Assembly: GCA_030512335.1 (NCBI GenBank)
Contig: JAULSU010000004.1
Location: forward strand, 3,286,001-3,350,000
Reading direction: 5' to 3'
DNA from: Immersiella caudata
Taxonomy: Eukaryota > Ascomycota > Sordariomycetes > Sordariales > Lasiosphaeriaceae
DNA: 64,000 bases
Shown: piece after piece, positions 33,776-44,800 of the stretch
Layout of the letters: each line of letters begins with the position of its first letter
Position numbering within the stretch: the first letter of the stretch is position 1
Notes under the pieces: model-generated
Told to the model about the DNA's origin: nothing
The model's database searches: none
Seen by the model: the letters and a program-made list of their open reading frames with translations, nothing else
Made by a program: the position numbers and the translations under genes

Positions 33776-36224
33776 CTATGTCGCTCCCATAAGCCCGGCG
33801 TTTTCTCGTCTCTCGTCTTCAGATTCGTCCTCAACGTCCTCCTCTTCTGATTCTTCCTCCTCTTCCTCTTCCTCTCCTGATTCATCATCTTCTTCTTCCT
33901 CCTCCTCCTCCTCCTCCTCGCTTTCGTCTTCTACCTCGTCTTCAGCCAGCCAGTCATCCAATGTCTTACCACCGACACTCTCCCCAACAATGTCGGCAGC
34001 CTTGGTCGAGACCCCTGCTTTTGCCGCTGCATCCAAGGCTTCCGCTGCTGGGACAACCCTCTTCCCTGACACGGGCGTCTCCGTCTCCCTGAGCGTCGGA
34101 TCTGGTTCTCTTCCAGGTTGCACCCACTCTGGCAGGTCCTCGTACCCACGCAGGCCATGGATTCCACCGCCACCCGCAAGCACTAGCGCTGCTGAACCCA
34201 GGGTATAGCCTTTTCTCGTCTCCGACGGACTTGGGGCATGGGGCGCGGGCTTTGGTGCTAGGAGCATCAAAGTTGCGAGCTGTGGGACCTCCAACAACGC
34301 CTTGTACAGCCGCGCCCTGTCGCGAAGGTCATATGAGGTGTCGTATCTCACAAGATGCAAAATGTACCTCCAGAGCTTAGCGACGGGATGATTGTCTTCC
34401 TCTGGCAGCGGTGTTGGTGGCGCGGGCTCGCCATCAAGGCTTGGCTGGGCCGACTCTGTTTGTCGATTGACATAGTGAAGGTAGACTTTGGCACCGAGAA
34501 GAACGATCTGGCGTTTGGCAACCTCGGACTCGGATGAGAAGTCTTTCAGGAGAATTCTCAGCACGTCGGCAGCGATGTTGTCCTCGCCATTGAGCCCTGA
34601 GAACTCGCCCACAAGCCAGATAATGGTGGCTCGCGCCTGGGGGTCGGTTGCAGAGTCCAAATTCTTGGCCAGACGGACCACTGTTGCGACGTGTGCGGTT
34701 GGATCCTGTTGAATCAGATGACGGATGACTGTCAGACTTTCGGCCGCCAGGGTCCCGTCCAGACTCGTGATCTGGCTAAGGAGCAGTCGCAAACAACGTG
34801 GGGATGTGCCTGTGTCTGTTTGCGCGCAGCGACCGATAGCTCGAACCGCTTCTCGGACCAGCCCCTTGTCAGAGCCTCTGCTGAAATGCTCCAACTCTGT
34901 GAGGATAAGGCTCTTCACGTGAGGCGGCGCGTGGGGAAATATTAGGGTGAGAATCTCGAGCTTGAGCTCCCATACCGGCTGAGTGTCTGTTGCGCGGACG
35001 AGAAAGTGTGTGGCATATCGGACGAAGTCGGCGGGGCGGTCGAGGCAGATGGAAACGATGTTGAAGAGGGCAATTTGCTGGATGTCCTGGCCGCCCCGGA
35101 GCAAGGCTATTAGTGGTCCGATAGCCATATGAACGTAGTCTGGTGTCCCGACCGCGGAGTAGCATCTCGCAACGGCCACCACCACAGCGGCGTTGCGAGA
35201 TTGGAGAAGCGGTTTGATGCTGTTGAGAAGCAACTCCAAGTCCTGATCCAAGGCGACAACCTGCTCCATGTCGTCTGACTCCGCCCCCGCGCCGTCGCCG
35301 TAGAAGTCCTGAAGATCCACAGACTTATCCTTCCGCTTTACTGCCTTGGTCCTCCTTGGAAAGCATTTACGTGCATAGACTGTCAGGAGTCGCAAAGTTG
35401 AAAGCTGGCTCCATTCGTCCATGTCGGCAATCATCCTGATGAGGTTGCGGTAGTGTTTGTGGATCATATCTATCCTCTCTGGGCAGATTTCCAAGAACGC
35501 GGTAACAGCCGCCCCGGCCACATAGTATTGTTTATCGGCAAGTAGCGTGGCGAGGTACTCGAGCAGTTGCGGCAGCTGTGAAGGGTCGAGCCGATAGCAC
35601 TTCGGAATAGCGAGCGCCGCGGCGCGCCGGACATAGGCGCTCATGTCGCCAGCCCCTTTCCTGATAGCCAGAGAGACAATCTGGCTTATAACAGGCACCC
35701 GTATCCCAGACATTGTTCGCAAAGCGAGGGCGCGAACCTGCGGGTTGGTGTCGGACAGCGACTTTTGAATGGTGTTGATGGACAGGAGCGCAAGGTCGGG
35801 TTCTTGCTCGGCATGGTGAATGAGGTAGATGTAGACGAGTTTTTTGATTTCGATGTTCGGAGATGCGACGTTCTTGACAACGGACGAAAATAGGGGGAGC
35901 GTCTTCTGCGAGCGGTACATCATCTGCGAACATCAGCGGTCAGCGAGCGGGCCACTTGTTGGCAAACCAAGCCGACGGCAGCACACACCATGATGACACG
36001 TCGCAGCCCGTCCAAGACATCGCGGTCGCTTCGGCTGTCGAGGAGTTTCTTGACCTGGGCTCTGTCGAGGGGCTTCGTCGCGCCCCGCGAGTTTCGAGCT
36101 GCTGATGCAGCATCGAGCGTGAGGTCTCGAGCTACATTCCACACTGTTAGCTCCCTCAATGCTACCAGGAGCAGGAAAACTGACCGCTCTCGAGCAGGGT
36201 CGATATCCTAGCTATCGACTCCAT
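33776..36224 (-). CDS. APL6: AP-3 complex subunit beta
   Basis: Three exons on the minus strand (36224-36185, 36131-35989, 35923-33776), introns of 53 and 65 bases, 776 residues. The short first exon MESIARISTLLES leads into ARDLTLDAASAARNS, PLDRAQVKKLLDSRSDRDVL, then the adaptin trunk of HEAT-like repeats: VVKNVASPNIEIKKLVYIYL, the LSINTIQKSLSD helix and a long run of paired helices. The C-terminal hinge is an extreme acidic tract (EESEEEEEEEEEEDDESGEE), as in fungal and animal beta-3 subunits. AP-3 sorts cargo from the Golgi/endosome to the vacuole. The ear domain of animal beta-3 is absent, as is usual in fungi. The divergent neighbour starts 400 bases away. Confidence 0.95.
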
Positions 36225-36624
36225 AGCTGAAGCTATTCCGAGCCCAGCGCGAGCTTCGATGCCGTCCGTTGGGTTTCACGACGATGCGCTGCTTGGTTGA
36301 GTGACGTGATGACGAGGTTCCACGGTCGCTTGTGGTGGGGCAGGCGGGCTGTCAGGTTATGCAGTTAGGCCCCTGATAGTCTAAGCGGGGGCGGGGCATT
36401 TGACCCTAGCTCTGCGGATCTGTCGCAGCCAGCTAGGGCACCCGTCGCAGGGAAGGCACGGCTCGGTCCGCTGCTGTGCTGAACTCCCTTCCATCCATGT
36501 GGCCTCAGACGCCTGATGAGGTAAAGTACTTGACTGCTCTTCCGCAGGGTGCATGAACCAAACATGCAACATGGAAACAGTTGGTATGCCTTCAGTGTGA
36601 CCCAAACGATAGCGGGGATCGACC
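36225..36624. other. Divergent promoter region
   Basis: About 400 bases between the AP-3 beta start (minus) and the conserved hypothetical at 36625 (plus). Nothing else is supported. Confidence 0.5.
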
Positions 36625-37422
36625 ATGAGCGCTCATCCTCATCCCGTCTTCCTGTCGCCTGCTCTCCCCACAGAGCTACTCTGGCATATTGTTCACCACT
36701 GCGCCTTCCCCAGCACGCTTGTGGTCTGCTCCAGCCGCGTTGAGTTCCTCTCCGCAGTCTCCCGCCAAGTCAAACACCAAAAGCATCCACATCACCCAGC
36801 ACGTGGCGCCGAATACGAAGAGGCGGCTGATGAGGGCGGACAAGAAGCTAGCGTCAAGAAGGAGGGGCAACTACCGCGACCTTTCAGCACCGCAGATGCC
36901 AGGGCGGCACAACTTTTGGCGGCGCCTCTCTACCAGGTGGCAGTAGCACGGCACATCCGCGTGGTCTTCATTCCCACCGTGTCACACCTGCGCGCCTATC
37001 TGTCGGTCTTCTCCGTGGCAGACGCCAAGGTCACGGCCCCGCCGTCCCCAACACACGGCATCGGTACAGCGCCGAAGGAGCCCTTGCTTCTGGTCTACGG
37101 ACTCTTGGACTTGCACCGCAGCACGAGCGAGTGGAGTGTGCAGGGGATCAGCAACACGGCGGCCGCCATTGTGGAGACAACGAGACGGGTTGGATTTCAA
37201 GCGGTTGCGGTCGAGCCGCAGACTTATGAGGAGGTGTGCATGGAGAATTTGTTGGCAGAGCGAATGCCGATTCTGAGTGGCAGCGCAAGGAGGCCTGGGC
37301 CTGATCTCGAAGGGAGTGGATGGACTGGCAGGACTGTTGACGTACGTAGTGTCCTCAGGCGCTGGTTCCGGTTCCGACACGGAGACTGGGATTCACAAAG
37401 CTCAGAAAAACCAACTTCATAA
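36625..37422 (+). CDS. Conserved hypothetical protein, possible RecA/Rad51-paralogue-like fold
   Basis: Single exon, 265 residues, start ATG at 36625 in the context GACCATGAG. I do not recognise a definite family. The order of hydrophobic strands suggests a RecA-type core: STLVVCSSRVEFL near residue 30, HIRVVFIPTVSHLRAYL near 109, LLLVYGLLDLHRSTSEWSVQ near 150 and a closing VDVRSVLRRWFRF near 240. No Walker A glycine-lysine motif is present. Small Rad51-like proteins without ATPase motifs occur in Shu-type recombination complexes; this is only a shape-based suggestion. The middle (residues 45-90) is charged and probably disordered. Confidence 0.6.
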   Translation: MSAHPHPVFLSPALPTELLWHIVHHCAFPSTLVVCSSRVEFLSAVSRQVKHQKHPHHPARGAEYEEAADEGGQEASVKKEGQLPRPFSTADARAAQLLAAPLYQVAVARHIRVVFIPTVSHLRAYLSVFSVADAKVTAPPSPTHGIGTAPKEPLLLVYGLLDLHRSTSEWSVQGISNTAAAIVETTRRVGFQAVAVEPQTYEEVCMENLLAERMPILSGSARRPGPDLEGSGWTGRTVDVRSVLRRWFRFRHGDWDSQSSEKPTS

Positions 37423-37572
37423 CATTCATCCCACAGCTCTCCCACAGTTTATATGCATAAGCCAAGCGTTTTCCCCACAAATTACCAAACGCCATCCTAT
37501 GGTATCGTGTCCGTCTTCATAACCCTAGCCAACCCATCATTACCACGTTAAGTACAAATTGACAGGGTCTGC

Positions 37573-39018
37573 CTAAATGGCTTGCTCCATCTCTGTAATG
37601 TACAGCTTGATGTGAGACTCCATCTTGAGGTACTCATCATACGCAGCGTGTACCTCATTTTCAATGTTCTCCTTCAAGTCAAGCATCTGGCAAGTGTGTT
37701 AGCGAATGGTTCCGGTAAGCGGGTGGGAACAGCATGCCTTCTTCTCCGTCTGCTCGATACGGACTCTCCTCTTCTCGATATCCTTACCCTTTTCGGACCG
37801 CTCCTCCGTCAACTTATTGTGGATAGCTCGCAACTCCTCCATCGACTCCTTGGCTTTCTGCGCCTTCTCTTGATTTTGCGCGCGCAGGGCCTCGGTCCGC
37901 TCCGTCCACTTGGCCAGCTGTCGCTGCAACAGCGCCTCGGTTCGTTCCACCTCGCGAACGTTGGCGCCGCGCTCCGTAAGCGCGTCACGTTGTCTCGCAT
38001 TCTTAGCGTTCTCTTCCTCCTCCTTGGCAAGCTCGGTCGAGATTTCGTCCAGCAGCTTGATACACGAGGCAACGTCGGTCGACACTACAGCGAAGGAGTC
38101 ACTCGACGTCTGCAGTGCTCGTGCCCTCCGGTCTAGTGAGTCGATGTGCGCCTTGTCCCCGTTCAGTGTGTTGCTCAACTCCGTTAGGCTTGCCTGCAGA
38201 GCCGATGGGCTTTGTAGCACGTAGGGCCGCAGCTTGGCGCTTTCTTGTTTCAGAACGAGCTTGGTCGCCGTCTTCTCCTCGAGCTCTGCTGCCAGCTCTC
38301 CCTTTCGGGTCTTGGCCTCCTCCAGTCGCGCAGCCACCCTTTCCTGGTTACGCCTCAGCTCCAATAGGCGTTTTTTCAACTCTTCGTTCCGTTTCGTCTT
38401 CTCGGCCACGCGCACCTCCATCTCCCGCCGGTTGTTGTGCATCTCGTCAAGCTGCGCCTCCATGTTCTGGTTCTCAATGTAGAGTTGTTCTATGCGCTGC
38501 TTTGTGTTGTCGGCTCTGTTACAGTGCTCGCCGATGACACTCATCTGGCTCTCGCGGAAACGCACGAAGTTGATGATGTATGAGAAGATCTTGACCAGTC
38601 GGTCGTGTGTAGGCTTGTAGAGGTCCATGAAGTTGAAGTCGGTCACGCCGCAGTCGAGCATCAGCCTGCGCAGCGAGGCGAAGAATCCCATCAAGTTGCG
38701 CGTATCAGCCGGCATGAGGGCATCGCCAAGATCCGGCCCGCATACATCCTCAGCAGCGGCGCGCATGGCGGGGTCGACTGTTGCGCGCGTCTTGTCCATC
38801 AGGAGCTCGCCGAACCACTCGAAAATCTGCTGCACCTGAACAGGGTTGGGCTTTTGAAGGTCGGTAATCGCAAATGGAATTCCGAGCTCGTTGATACAGC
38901 CGACGATTTCGCGATCGGGGAGGCGCATGTTCGCGTAGGCGGCTTCTTCCTCCTTTTTTCGGGTCCGGGACTGCGACTGTGTCGGCGGCAGGATGGACAT
39001 CCTCGGGTTGTAGGCCAT
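37573..39018 (-). CDS. NUF2: Kinetochore protein Nuf2
   Basis: Two exons on the minus strand (39018-37738 and 37686-37573) give 464 residues. The N-terminal CH-like domain (residues ~20-155) contains MRLPDREIVGCINELGIP, PNPVQVQQIFEWFGELLMD and FNFMDLYKPTHDRLVKIFSY, typical of Nuf2. The rest is long coiled coil. The last exon supplies DLKENIENEVHAAYDEYLK and HIKLYITEMEQAI, the usual Nuf2 end. Nuf2 pairs with Ndc80 in the outer kinetochore complex that holds spindle microtubules. The intron 37687-37737 has a GC donor (AAG|GCATGC) with a GCTAAC branch site and CCAG acceptor; reading through it would end the protein early in a non-conserved tail. Confidence 0.95.
37687..37737 (-). other. GC-AG intron in NUF2
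   Basis: 51 bases; donor AAG|GCATGC, branch site GCTAAC, acceptor CCAG. No GT donor in the stretch gives the conserved downstream frame, while the GC donor does so in phase 0. Confidence 0.75.
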
Positions 39019-39666
39019 CTTGACCAGTTTATGCGTGCACCGTAAATTGGTCCAGCCGAACTAGATCGCGGTTTGCCGTGTTGGTGTCGATTTCGGTGTT
39101 GGACCTTGGTGGCGATGCAGTTTTCGTGTTTGCGACAGATGTTGACGATGACAAACTGATGGTGGGGTGGTTGCTGCGGGAACACGCCAAAACGCAGGTG
39201 CCTGGGCACAGACCAACTCTGGGAATGGGGAAACTGTTAGTGCAGAAGTCTCCCGCTCCCGGTTCGGTTCGGATGAAAGAACAGGTCAGACTAGGGGAAC
39301 TTCCATCAGGGAAGCTTGGATGGAACTTTTACAGACAAGATATCTATTTTCAACTAGAATTAGACGTCACAGTTCAATGCGAAAGAGATACGGATACAGC
39401 CGTTTCCCCTGTCCTGAGAGCTCCTCTGAATCGATGGGTCCAAACCGCCGCCAGGGTTGGATGGCTGAGAGTAAGCCAACGTGCGTGAAACAATCTGGGT
39501 CTTAGGCTAGTCCGTGCTTGGCTGGTACTCGCCCGTCAACACCCATGCAACTGCACAAGCCGCCAAATTTCCAAGTTTCCAACACAGACATCACCACCAT
39601 CACCCCGCCTTCGTTCGCCAATCTTGGGCCATTGAGTGCTGGTCCGGCCCAGCACCGTTGCCAAAT
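39019..39666. other. Divergent promoter region of NUF2 and dihydroorotate dehydrogenase
   Basis: 650 bases. The dehydrogenase frame stays open upstream to 39514 without an ATG, so that part is taken as leader. No other feature is supported. Confidence 0.5.
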
Positions 39667-41121
39667 ATGGCTGCTCCATATCTTAGAGCTCGAAAGGCTC
39701 TTGGGACAGGTTTTCGCCCTCTTGCGATCCCGGCAAAACTCGGCAGCTCCAATTCCATCCCTCGACGCTTCGCTTCCACCTCAACCACCCCCGCCGGCGG
39801 TGGCTTCAAGACGTTCGCCATCAGCGCCTCTCTGGGTGTTTCCGCCTTCATTGCATACTACTACGCTACCGATACTCGCGCATCCTTCCACCAATGGGCC
39901 GTCCCACGTCTGATCCGAGTCCTCTTCCCTGACGCCGAGGACGCCCACCATGCCGGCACCGCAGCCCTCAAGAACCTCTACGCTCTCGGCCTCCACCCGC
40001 GCGAGCGACCCTCCACCCCGGCTGGTTCGGCAGACCCCGCGACTAGCCCCCTTGCCGTCACCGTCTTTGGCACCCGTCTCGCCAACCCTCTCGGTATCTC
40101 CGCCGGCCTCGACAAGGACGCCGAGATTCCTGATGTGCTGTTCGCCCTTGGCCCTTCCGTTGTTGAGGTTGGTGGCTGCACACCTCTCCCACAAGAAGGA
40201 AACCCGAAACCGCGTGTGTTCCGCGTTCCCGGCGTCGATGGCTTGATCAACCGTTACGGACTCAACTCGCGAGGCGCCGATGCCATGGCTGCTCGTCTAC
40301 GGGACCGGCTGAGGAGGTTTGCGCGCAGGCTGGGGATCACGGAGCGGGACATCATGGAGGGCACAGAGGCTGCCAGCGTGGTTCCACCAGGGAGCTTGCA
40401 GCCAGGGAAACTGCTGCTTGTGCAGATGGCGAAGAATAAGGCAACCAACGAGCGGGATGTAGAAGCAGTGCAGAGGGACTACGTGCGCTGCGTGGACCGC
40501 CTTGCACCGTACGCGGATGTGCTGGTGGTAAACGTGAGCAGCCCTAACACTCCCGGGCTCCGGGACTTGCAGGCGACAGAGCCATTGACGAGGATCTTGA
40601 CTGCTGTTGTGGAGGAGGCCAAGAAAACGAGCAGGAGTCGGAAGCCGAAGGTCATGGTGAAAGTTTCGCCAGATGAGGATGACGACTCCCAGATGGAGGG
40701 TGTCGTACAGGCCGTGTGGATGAGCGGCGTTGACGGCATTATCGTCGGCAACACGACGAAGAGGCGGGCAGGCCTGGTCCCAGAAGGGGTGAGGTTAAAC
40801 GCCAGGGAGCTGAAGGCTTTGAAGGAGGAAGGTGGATTCTCAGGCCCGGCCTTGTTTGTCCAGACGCTCAAGATGGTGGGGAGGTATCGCAAGATGTTAG
40901 ACAGCTACAGCCTCCGGTCTGCGGATGGCGAAGTCCAAGAGGCCCCGCAAAAGGTTGTGTTTGCCACGGGAGGGATCACAACTGGCGAGCAGGCGCTGAA
41001 AGTCCTCAATGCCGGCGCAAGCGTGGCCATGGTGTACACGGGGCTCGTTTACGGCGGCTCGGGCACTATTACAAGGATGAAGGGCGAGATGGTGCAGGCG
41101 CTGTCTGATAAGACCGCATGA
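39667..41121 (+). CDS. Dihydroorotate dehydrogenase, class 2, mitochondrial
   Basis: Single exon, 484 residues, first in-frame ATG at 39667. The N-terminus (MAAPYLRARKALGTGFRPLA.., ending IPRRFAST) is a mitochondrial targeting sequence, followed by an inner-membrane anchor (FKTFAISASLGVSAFIAYYY). The barrel domain shows NPLGISAGLDKDAE, VEVGGCTPLPQEGNPKPR, VFRVPGVDGLINRYGLNSRG, the active-site segment VNVSSPNTPGLR (serine 291/292), KVSPDEDD, IVGNTT and the FMN phosphate loop FATGGITTGEQA. It oxidises dihydroorotate to orotate in pyrimidine synthesis and passes electrons to ubiquinone. Class 2 is shown by the membrane anchor and the catalytic serine. Confidence 0.96.
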   Translation: MAAPYLRARKALGTGFRPLAIPAKLGSSNSIPRRFASTSTTPAGGGFKTFAISASLGVSAFIAYYYATDTRASFHQWAVPRLIRVLFPDAEDAHHAGTAALKNLYALGLHPRERPSTPAGSADPATSPLAVTVFGTRLANPLGISAGLDKDAEIPDVLFALGPSVVEVGGCTPLPQEGNPKPRVFRVPGVDGLINRYGLNSRGADAMAARLRDRLRRFARRLGITERDIMEGTEAASVVPPGSLQPGKLLLVQMAKNKATNERDVEAVQRDYVRCVDRLAPYADVLVVNVSSPNTPGLRDLQATEPLTRILTAVVEEAKKTSRSRKPKVMVKVSPDEDDDSQMEGVVQAVWMSGVDGIIVGNTTKRRAGLVPEGVRLNARELKALKEEGGFSGPALFVQTLKMVGRYRKMLDSYSLRSADGEVQEAPQKVVFATGGITTGEQALKVLNAGASVAMVYTGLVYGGSGTITRMKGEMVQALSDKTA

Positions 41122-41572
41122 GTCCAAGTACCAAGATAAAATAAATGTATACTCACTTTTTTTCCCTAGACATTTAGACTTGACCAGCGACCACAAAAGG
41201 CCGTCTGGCATACGAAAGCATCATTTCCCAATCTCTGCAACTCTCATCCCATACACCTGGGTGTTGCTCACCGCGCTGCCGATCCCGCCACCAGGCCCGT
41301 CATTTGGCTGCGTCCCAAGAGCTGCATGGCACCATCACAACATCTTCCACAGCTCCGGACACCTGCAAGCTTGTATCCCCATTCCAATGCGCCGCCAATC
41401 TGATCTTCACTGCATCTCCACCGTTGTACGGCTTGCCACGTGGTGGTGTTTCACTGGAAATGGAATGGCGATCCAGCCCGAGGGTTCGGGCTATCAACAA
41501 ATACTCAAAAAGGGGGGGATCGCCAAAAAGGGGCACACCCACTACCTAGGTGCGGTAGGTACCACGGCGTCT
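41122..41572. other. Intergenic region between dihydroorotate dehydrogenase and the tRNA genes
   Basis: About 450 bases. Apart from the polyadenylation signal listed separately nothing is supported; short open frames (for example 41180-41611, which runs into the tRNA gene) look accidental. Confidence 0.45.
41140..41145 (+). terminator. Polyadenylation signal of the dihydroorotate dehydrogenase gene
   Basis: AATAAA 19 bases after the stop codon, followed by a T-rich run. Confidence 0.4.
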
Positions 41573-41655
41573 CTCCCCCGCCGGGAATTGAACCCGGGCG
41601 TCGAGCGATGACATTTAATGACAAGCTCACATACTGACCGCTATACTACGGAAGA
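41573..41655 (-). tRNA. tRNA-Asp (GTC) with 11-base intron
   Basis: On the minus strand the 83-base gene folds into a full cloverleaf: acceptor TCTTCCG with CGGGGGA, D arm GTATAGCGGTCAGTAT, anticodon stem TGAGC with GCTCG, T arm CCGGGTTCAATTCCCGG, discriminator G. The loop TTGTCA..C holds the anticodon GTC and is interrupted one base 3' of it by an 11-base intron (41608-41618 on the plus strand). Removing it leaves 72 bases. The D arm is nearly identical to known eukaryotic tRNA-Asp genes. Confidence 0.92.
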
Positions 41656-41726
41656 TGTGTGAATGTTTGGCGTTCACTATAGGTAGGAAGTTGGCACCGG
41701 ACGCCGAGGAGGTGGAATGTGCACTT

Positions 41727-41822
41727 TGGATGTTCCGTGGATCGAACACGGGGCCGTCTGTAAGGAATGCAAGAACACTGGGTCATTGCAAAACAGAAAT
41801 CATACGACTAGACCAAACACCC
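41727..41822 (-). tRNA. tRNA-Ala (TGC) with 24-base intron (identity inferred)
   Basis: On the minus strand the 96-base gene has acceptor GGGTGTT with AACATCC, discriminator A, D arm GTCTAGTCGTATGAT, anticodon stem TCTGT with ACAGA, and T arm CCGTGTTCGATCCACGG. The loop reads TTTGCA before a 24-base intron, giving the anticodon TGC. The intron contains GCA that can pair with the anticodon, as tRNA introns usually do. The G3-U70 pair and A73 are alanine identity elements, supporting the call, although the D arm looks more like tRNA-Pro. Confidence 0.78.
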
Positions 41823-44800
41823 AAGGAGTTTTCGTTGATAATGGGGCAGGTAAGTGGGCTTGTGGGCTTGTGGGCTTGGAGGGGAACCCACACTAGTTGC
41901 GGGTTCCTTCGTGTACGGTATTATCTTCTGACTCGTGCGTAGGGTCCGGGAGGCGGTCGCAGAAGGTTTGGACGAGCAGGTGGAGATGTTTGTTGGAGAT
42001 GCTGATGCAATGGCTGTATGACTGCGGTCTTCAGTCGTATCATTGCAACTCTCTGAAGCGTGGGTCCTGCGGAGGTACTTTAAGTTGCGTCGTTGTGTGC
42101 GACAATTAGAAGCCATCAAGCCAGTTGAAGCGACTCGGCCCGAGTGGTTGGTCCAAGAAAGCCGGCCGCGTGTAAGCTCTTTCCATATTTCCATAAATAA
42201 GTTCCATCATGCAAAAACGTACAAAGAGCGCGGGTAGAAGCGAAATCCGAGCCCTGATCCTCCCGTGCGGGAACTTGCTTGGGTAAACGTTGCGCTGCGA
42301 GCTAAGGGAGGGTTTAGGCCGCCGTTATTTGCCCCAAGATTGCGATAGACCCGGCGAAACCCAATGTACGATACGAGCAGTGCTTTCAAGGGATTGGCTC
42401 TGTGGAGATCACGGAATCCTAACATTGCTCTGTCAGAATAAAGTGATCATGGAATTAAGCGGCCCATGACTCCCTGCCTGGCTGGGGCGCCGACGCCACT
42501 CCTGCGACTGTGTCGTAGGAGTCGAACATCGCCAAAGCAGTCTCGCCGCATCGAAATCGGTGGAGGTGGCAGAGATATCATGCGAAGCGTCGACTGCTTG
42601 GAAGCGGCAAAATGGCGGCGTCACGAAGGCCGTAGCAGCACCCAGCGACCCACATGCCGGGTTTTGGTATCAGGAACAACAAAACAGGATGTTTCCTTGA
42701 CCCTGACGTCGCATCTTAATTGCTATCCGGCGCTGACAGCATGCAAACCCTTCCCCCAGGACCCTGAATGTGGGAGTAGTCAATGGTTTTTGCGCAAGGC
42801 TGCCGTTCCTGCATATTTCTGGGAAAGTCTTGCTGGGCACGAGGCATGACTGAACCCCTGGGACCCCGCCGGGTCGACCGCGAGAGGTCACACAGCGCGC
42901 TCTTGATGTGAGCATGCGATGTAGCCGCCGTGGTTCGGGCACTTCGGGAGTCTGCGCCCTCTCGACCCCTTCCGCGATTGATCGTTTCCACGGACCACCG
43001 TCCATCTCAGGCGACAGCGCGCCTGGCACGACATGGCCAGCAAGCGAACAAGATACTGCCCGAGACACCCGATTTCAACCAACGCTGGGAACGGGACGGC
43101 TGAAATTGCCTTGGTGGATTGTCCAGCGCCAGGCATAGCTCTCATGCTAAGGGCGGGAGTTTGATGGGATGTGCTGACTGCGTGGTAGCGAATCACAGGG
43201 CGATTCGTCAACGGAGGGGGGAGCGTATGAAACGTGATGGCGCCCGCAATTCCATCTCAGCTCACCAGAGATGAGATCCATCATCCATCGTTCTTTGTCA
43301 AGTAACAGCGCATCTCCCGAATCGTGGCGTCTTGGTGGTCTTCTGTGGAGTGTAAGTCTAACGGCAGCAAGGGTGGGACCGACAGCACGAAAGGCTGGCT
43401 TCTGTGCCGCCATTGGCCCCCGCACTCGAGGTTCTAATCTGAGGAGAAAAAGCCCCGATCGATGAGTGAACCTATGGCTGCCAGTGCTCCCGGCGTCGAG
43501 ACGTCCGTTTGGAGAGACAAGATTCAGCAGCACCACGGACGGGATTTGCCCAATCGTGGGCTCAACTTTTCAGTTCGCAACTCTCCGCATCTCGGCGAAT
43601 CCAGCTTGGCTTCGATGAATATTCCCGGATTGTGTTCAGTTACTCGGGGAAGTAGAATATTCGTGCAACGCACTATTGTGCGACTGGCGTTGGACGCCCA
43701 TAAAACACCGGAGCTCGATTGAGTTTCTCAGTCTTGGTGGAGAACTGGGGCTCATCTTGGAGCGCAAAAAGCACGCCGTCGACCGTTTCACTTGCGCACA
43801 TGGCGGCAGCAAGTCGCAAGCGCGAGATCGATTACACGTGTCGGGCTGACAGGCATTGCAAAGGGAGACCCGAACCTCCCCCTGTCCCGTAACCCCTCAG
43901 TGGCCCTGGGATTGTGAGCTGTCGTTGCTTTTTCCTGCGCTTTTATCGGAGAGACGATTCAAAACGGTCGCCTGCGGTACAAGCTGCAGCCGAACTGCAG
44001 CCTCTTGATGCTCTCGCTGGCCATGACTGGACGCGACGACTCTTCGCCGCCAGTACGCGGCGAACTGAACAAGCTGGAGTGGCAGGGCAGGGGGCGCCAT
44101 CAGTGAGTGACGCCAACGTGCGGGCGAGATCCGTGTCGTCAAGACTCTCCACTCGCTGCGACCCTGGTCGGAGGGGTTCCCAGAGGTCGCTACCCTATGA
44201 CATAATTGGCCAGGTAGGCAGACCAGGGTGTTAACGGGAGTGAGGGGTATCTGGACGGCCTTCCTTGAAGTGGTTTCTTGTGCTGTGAGTCATGGCATTG
44301 CTGGGAATCGGAAATGGAGACGATAAGCTTGACGGAGAGAAGCTATTCTCGTTGACGGATGGCGAGAATAGTACAGGTACTCCACTGGCGATACGAGCGA
44401 AAAGTGCGTTGTGCAGAAACATTGCATCCCACGGTGCGTTGGTGGCTAAAGCGCATCTCAGCCGCGGCCGCTGGTCCTGGCAGGTTCGTGCTTTCGAGGG
44501 TCTAAGTGTGGAAAAGGCGCTTCGTGTCGTCAGCGCCGAGTTGCTGTCTCGGGGCTTTGATGAAACAGCCGTGTGTTCTTTTTTTTTTTCGGTCGAGTGC
44601 ACCAACGGAGTATGTGCCCCACCGTTTTGAAATCGCAAACGCCAGAGTCTCGATCCGAACACCTCAGGTCGGCACGCAGAACGATAAACGACGAGATGCA
44701 TCAATCGATAGTCTATCGTCGAATTGACACGGTTTGCCCTTGATCCTTGTGCGTCGTCGCTCGCAATGCGCCTCTGGCAGCCTGAGTGGGTGGTGTTACT

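Noticed and set aside
43425..43445. B-box-like GGTTCTAATCT
   Set aside because: T stem cannot pair and no A box lies at the right distance.
44292..44630. 112-residue open frame in the gene-poor stretch
   Set aside because: Interrupted at a T/C run at its end, no signal or domain, and alternative frames are equally open.
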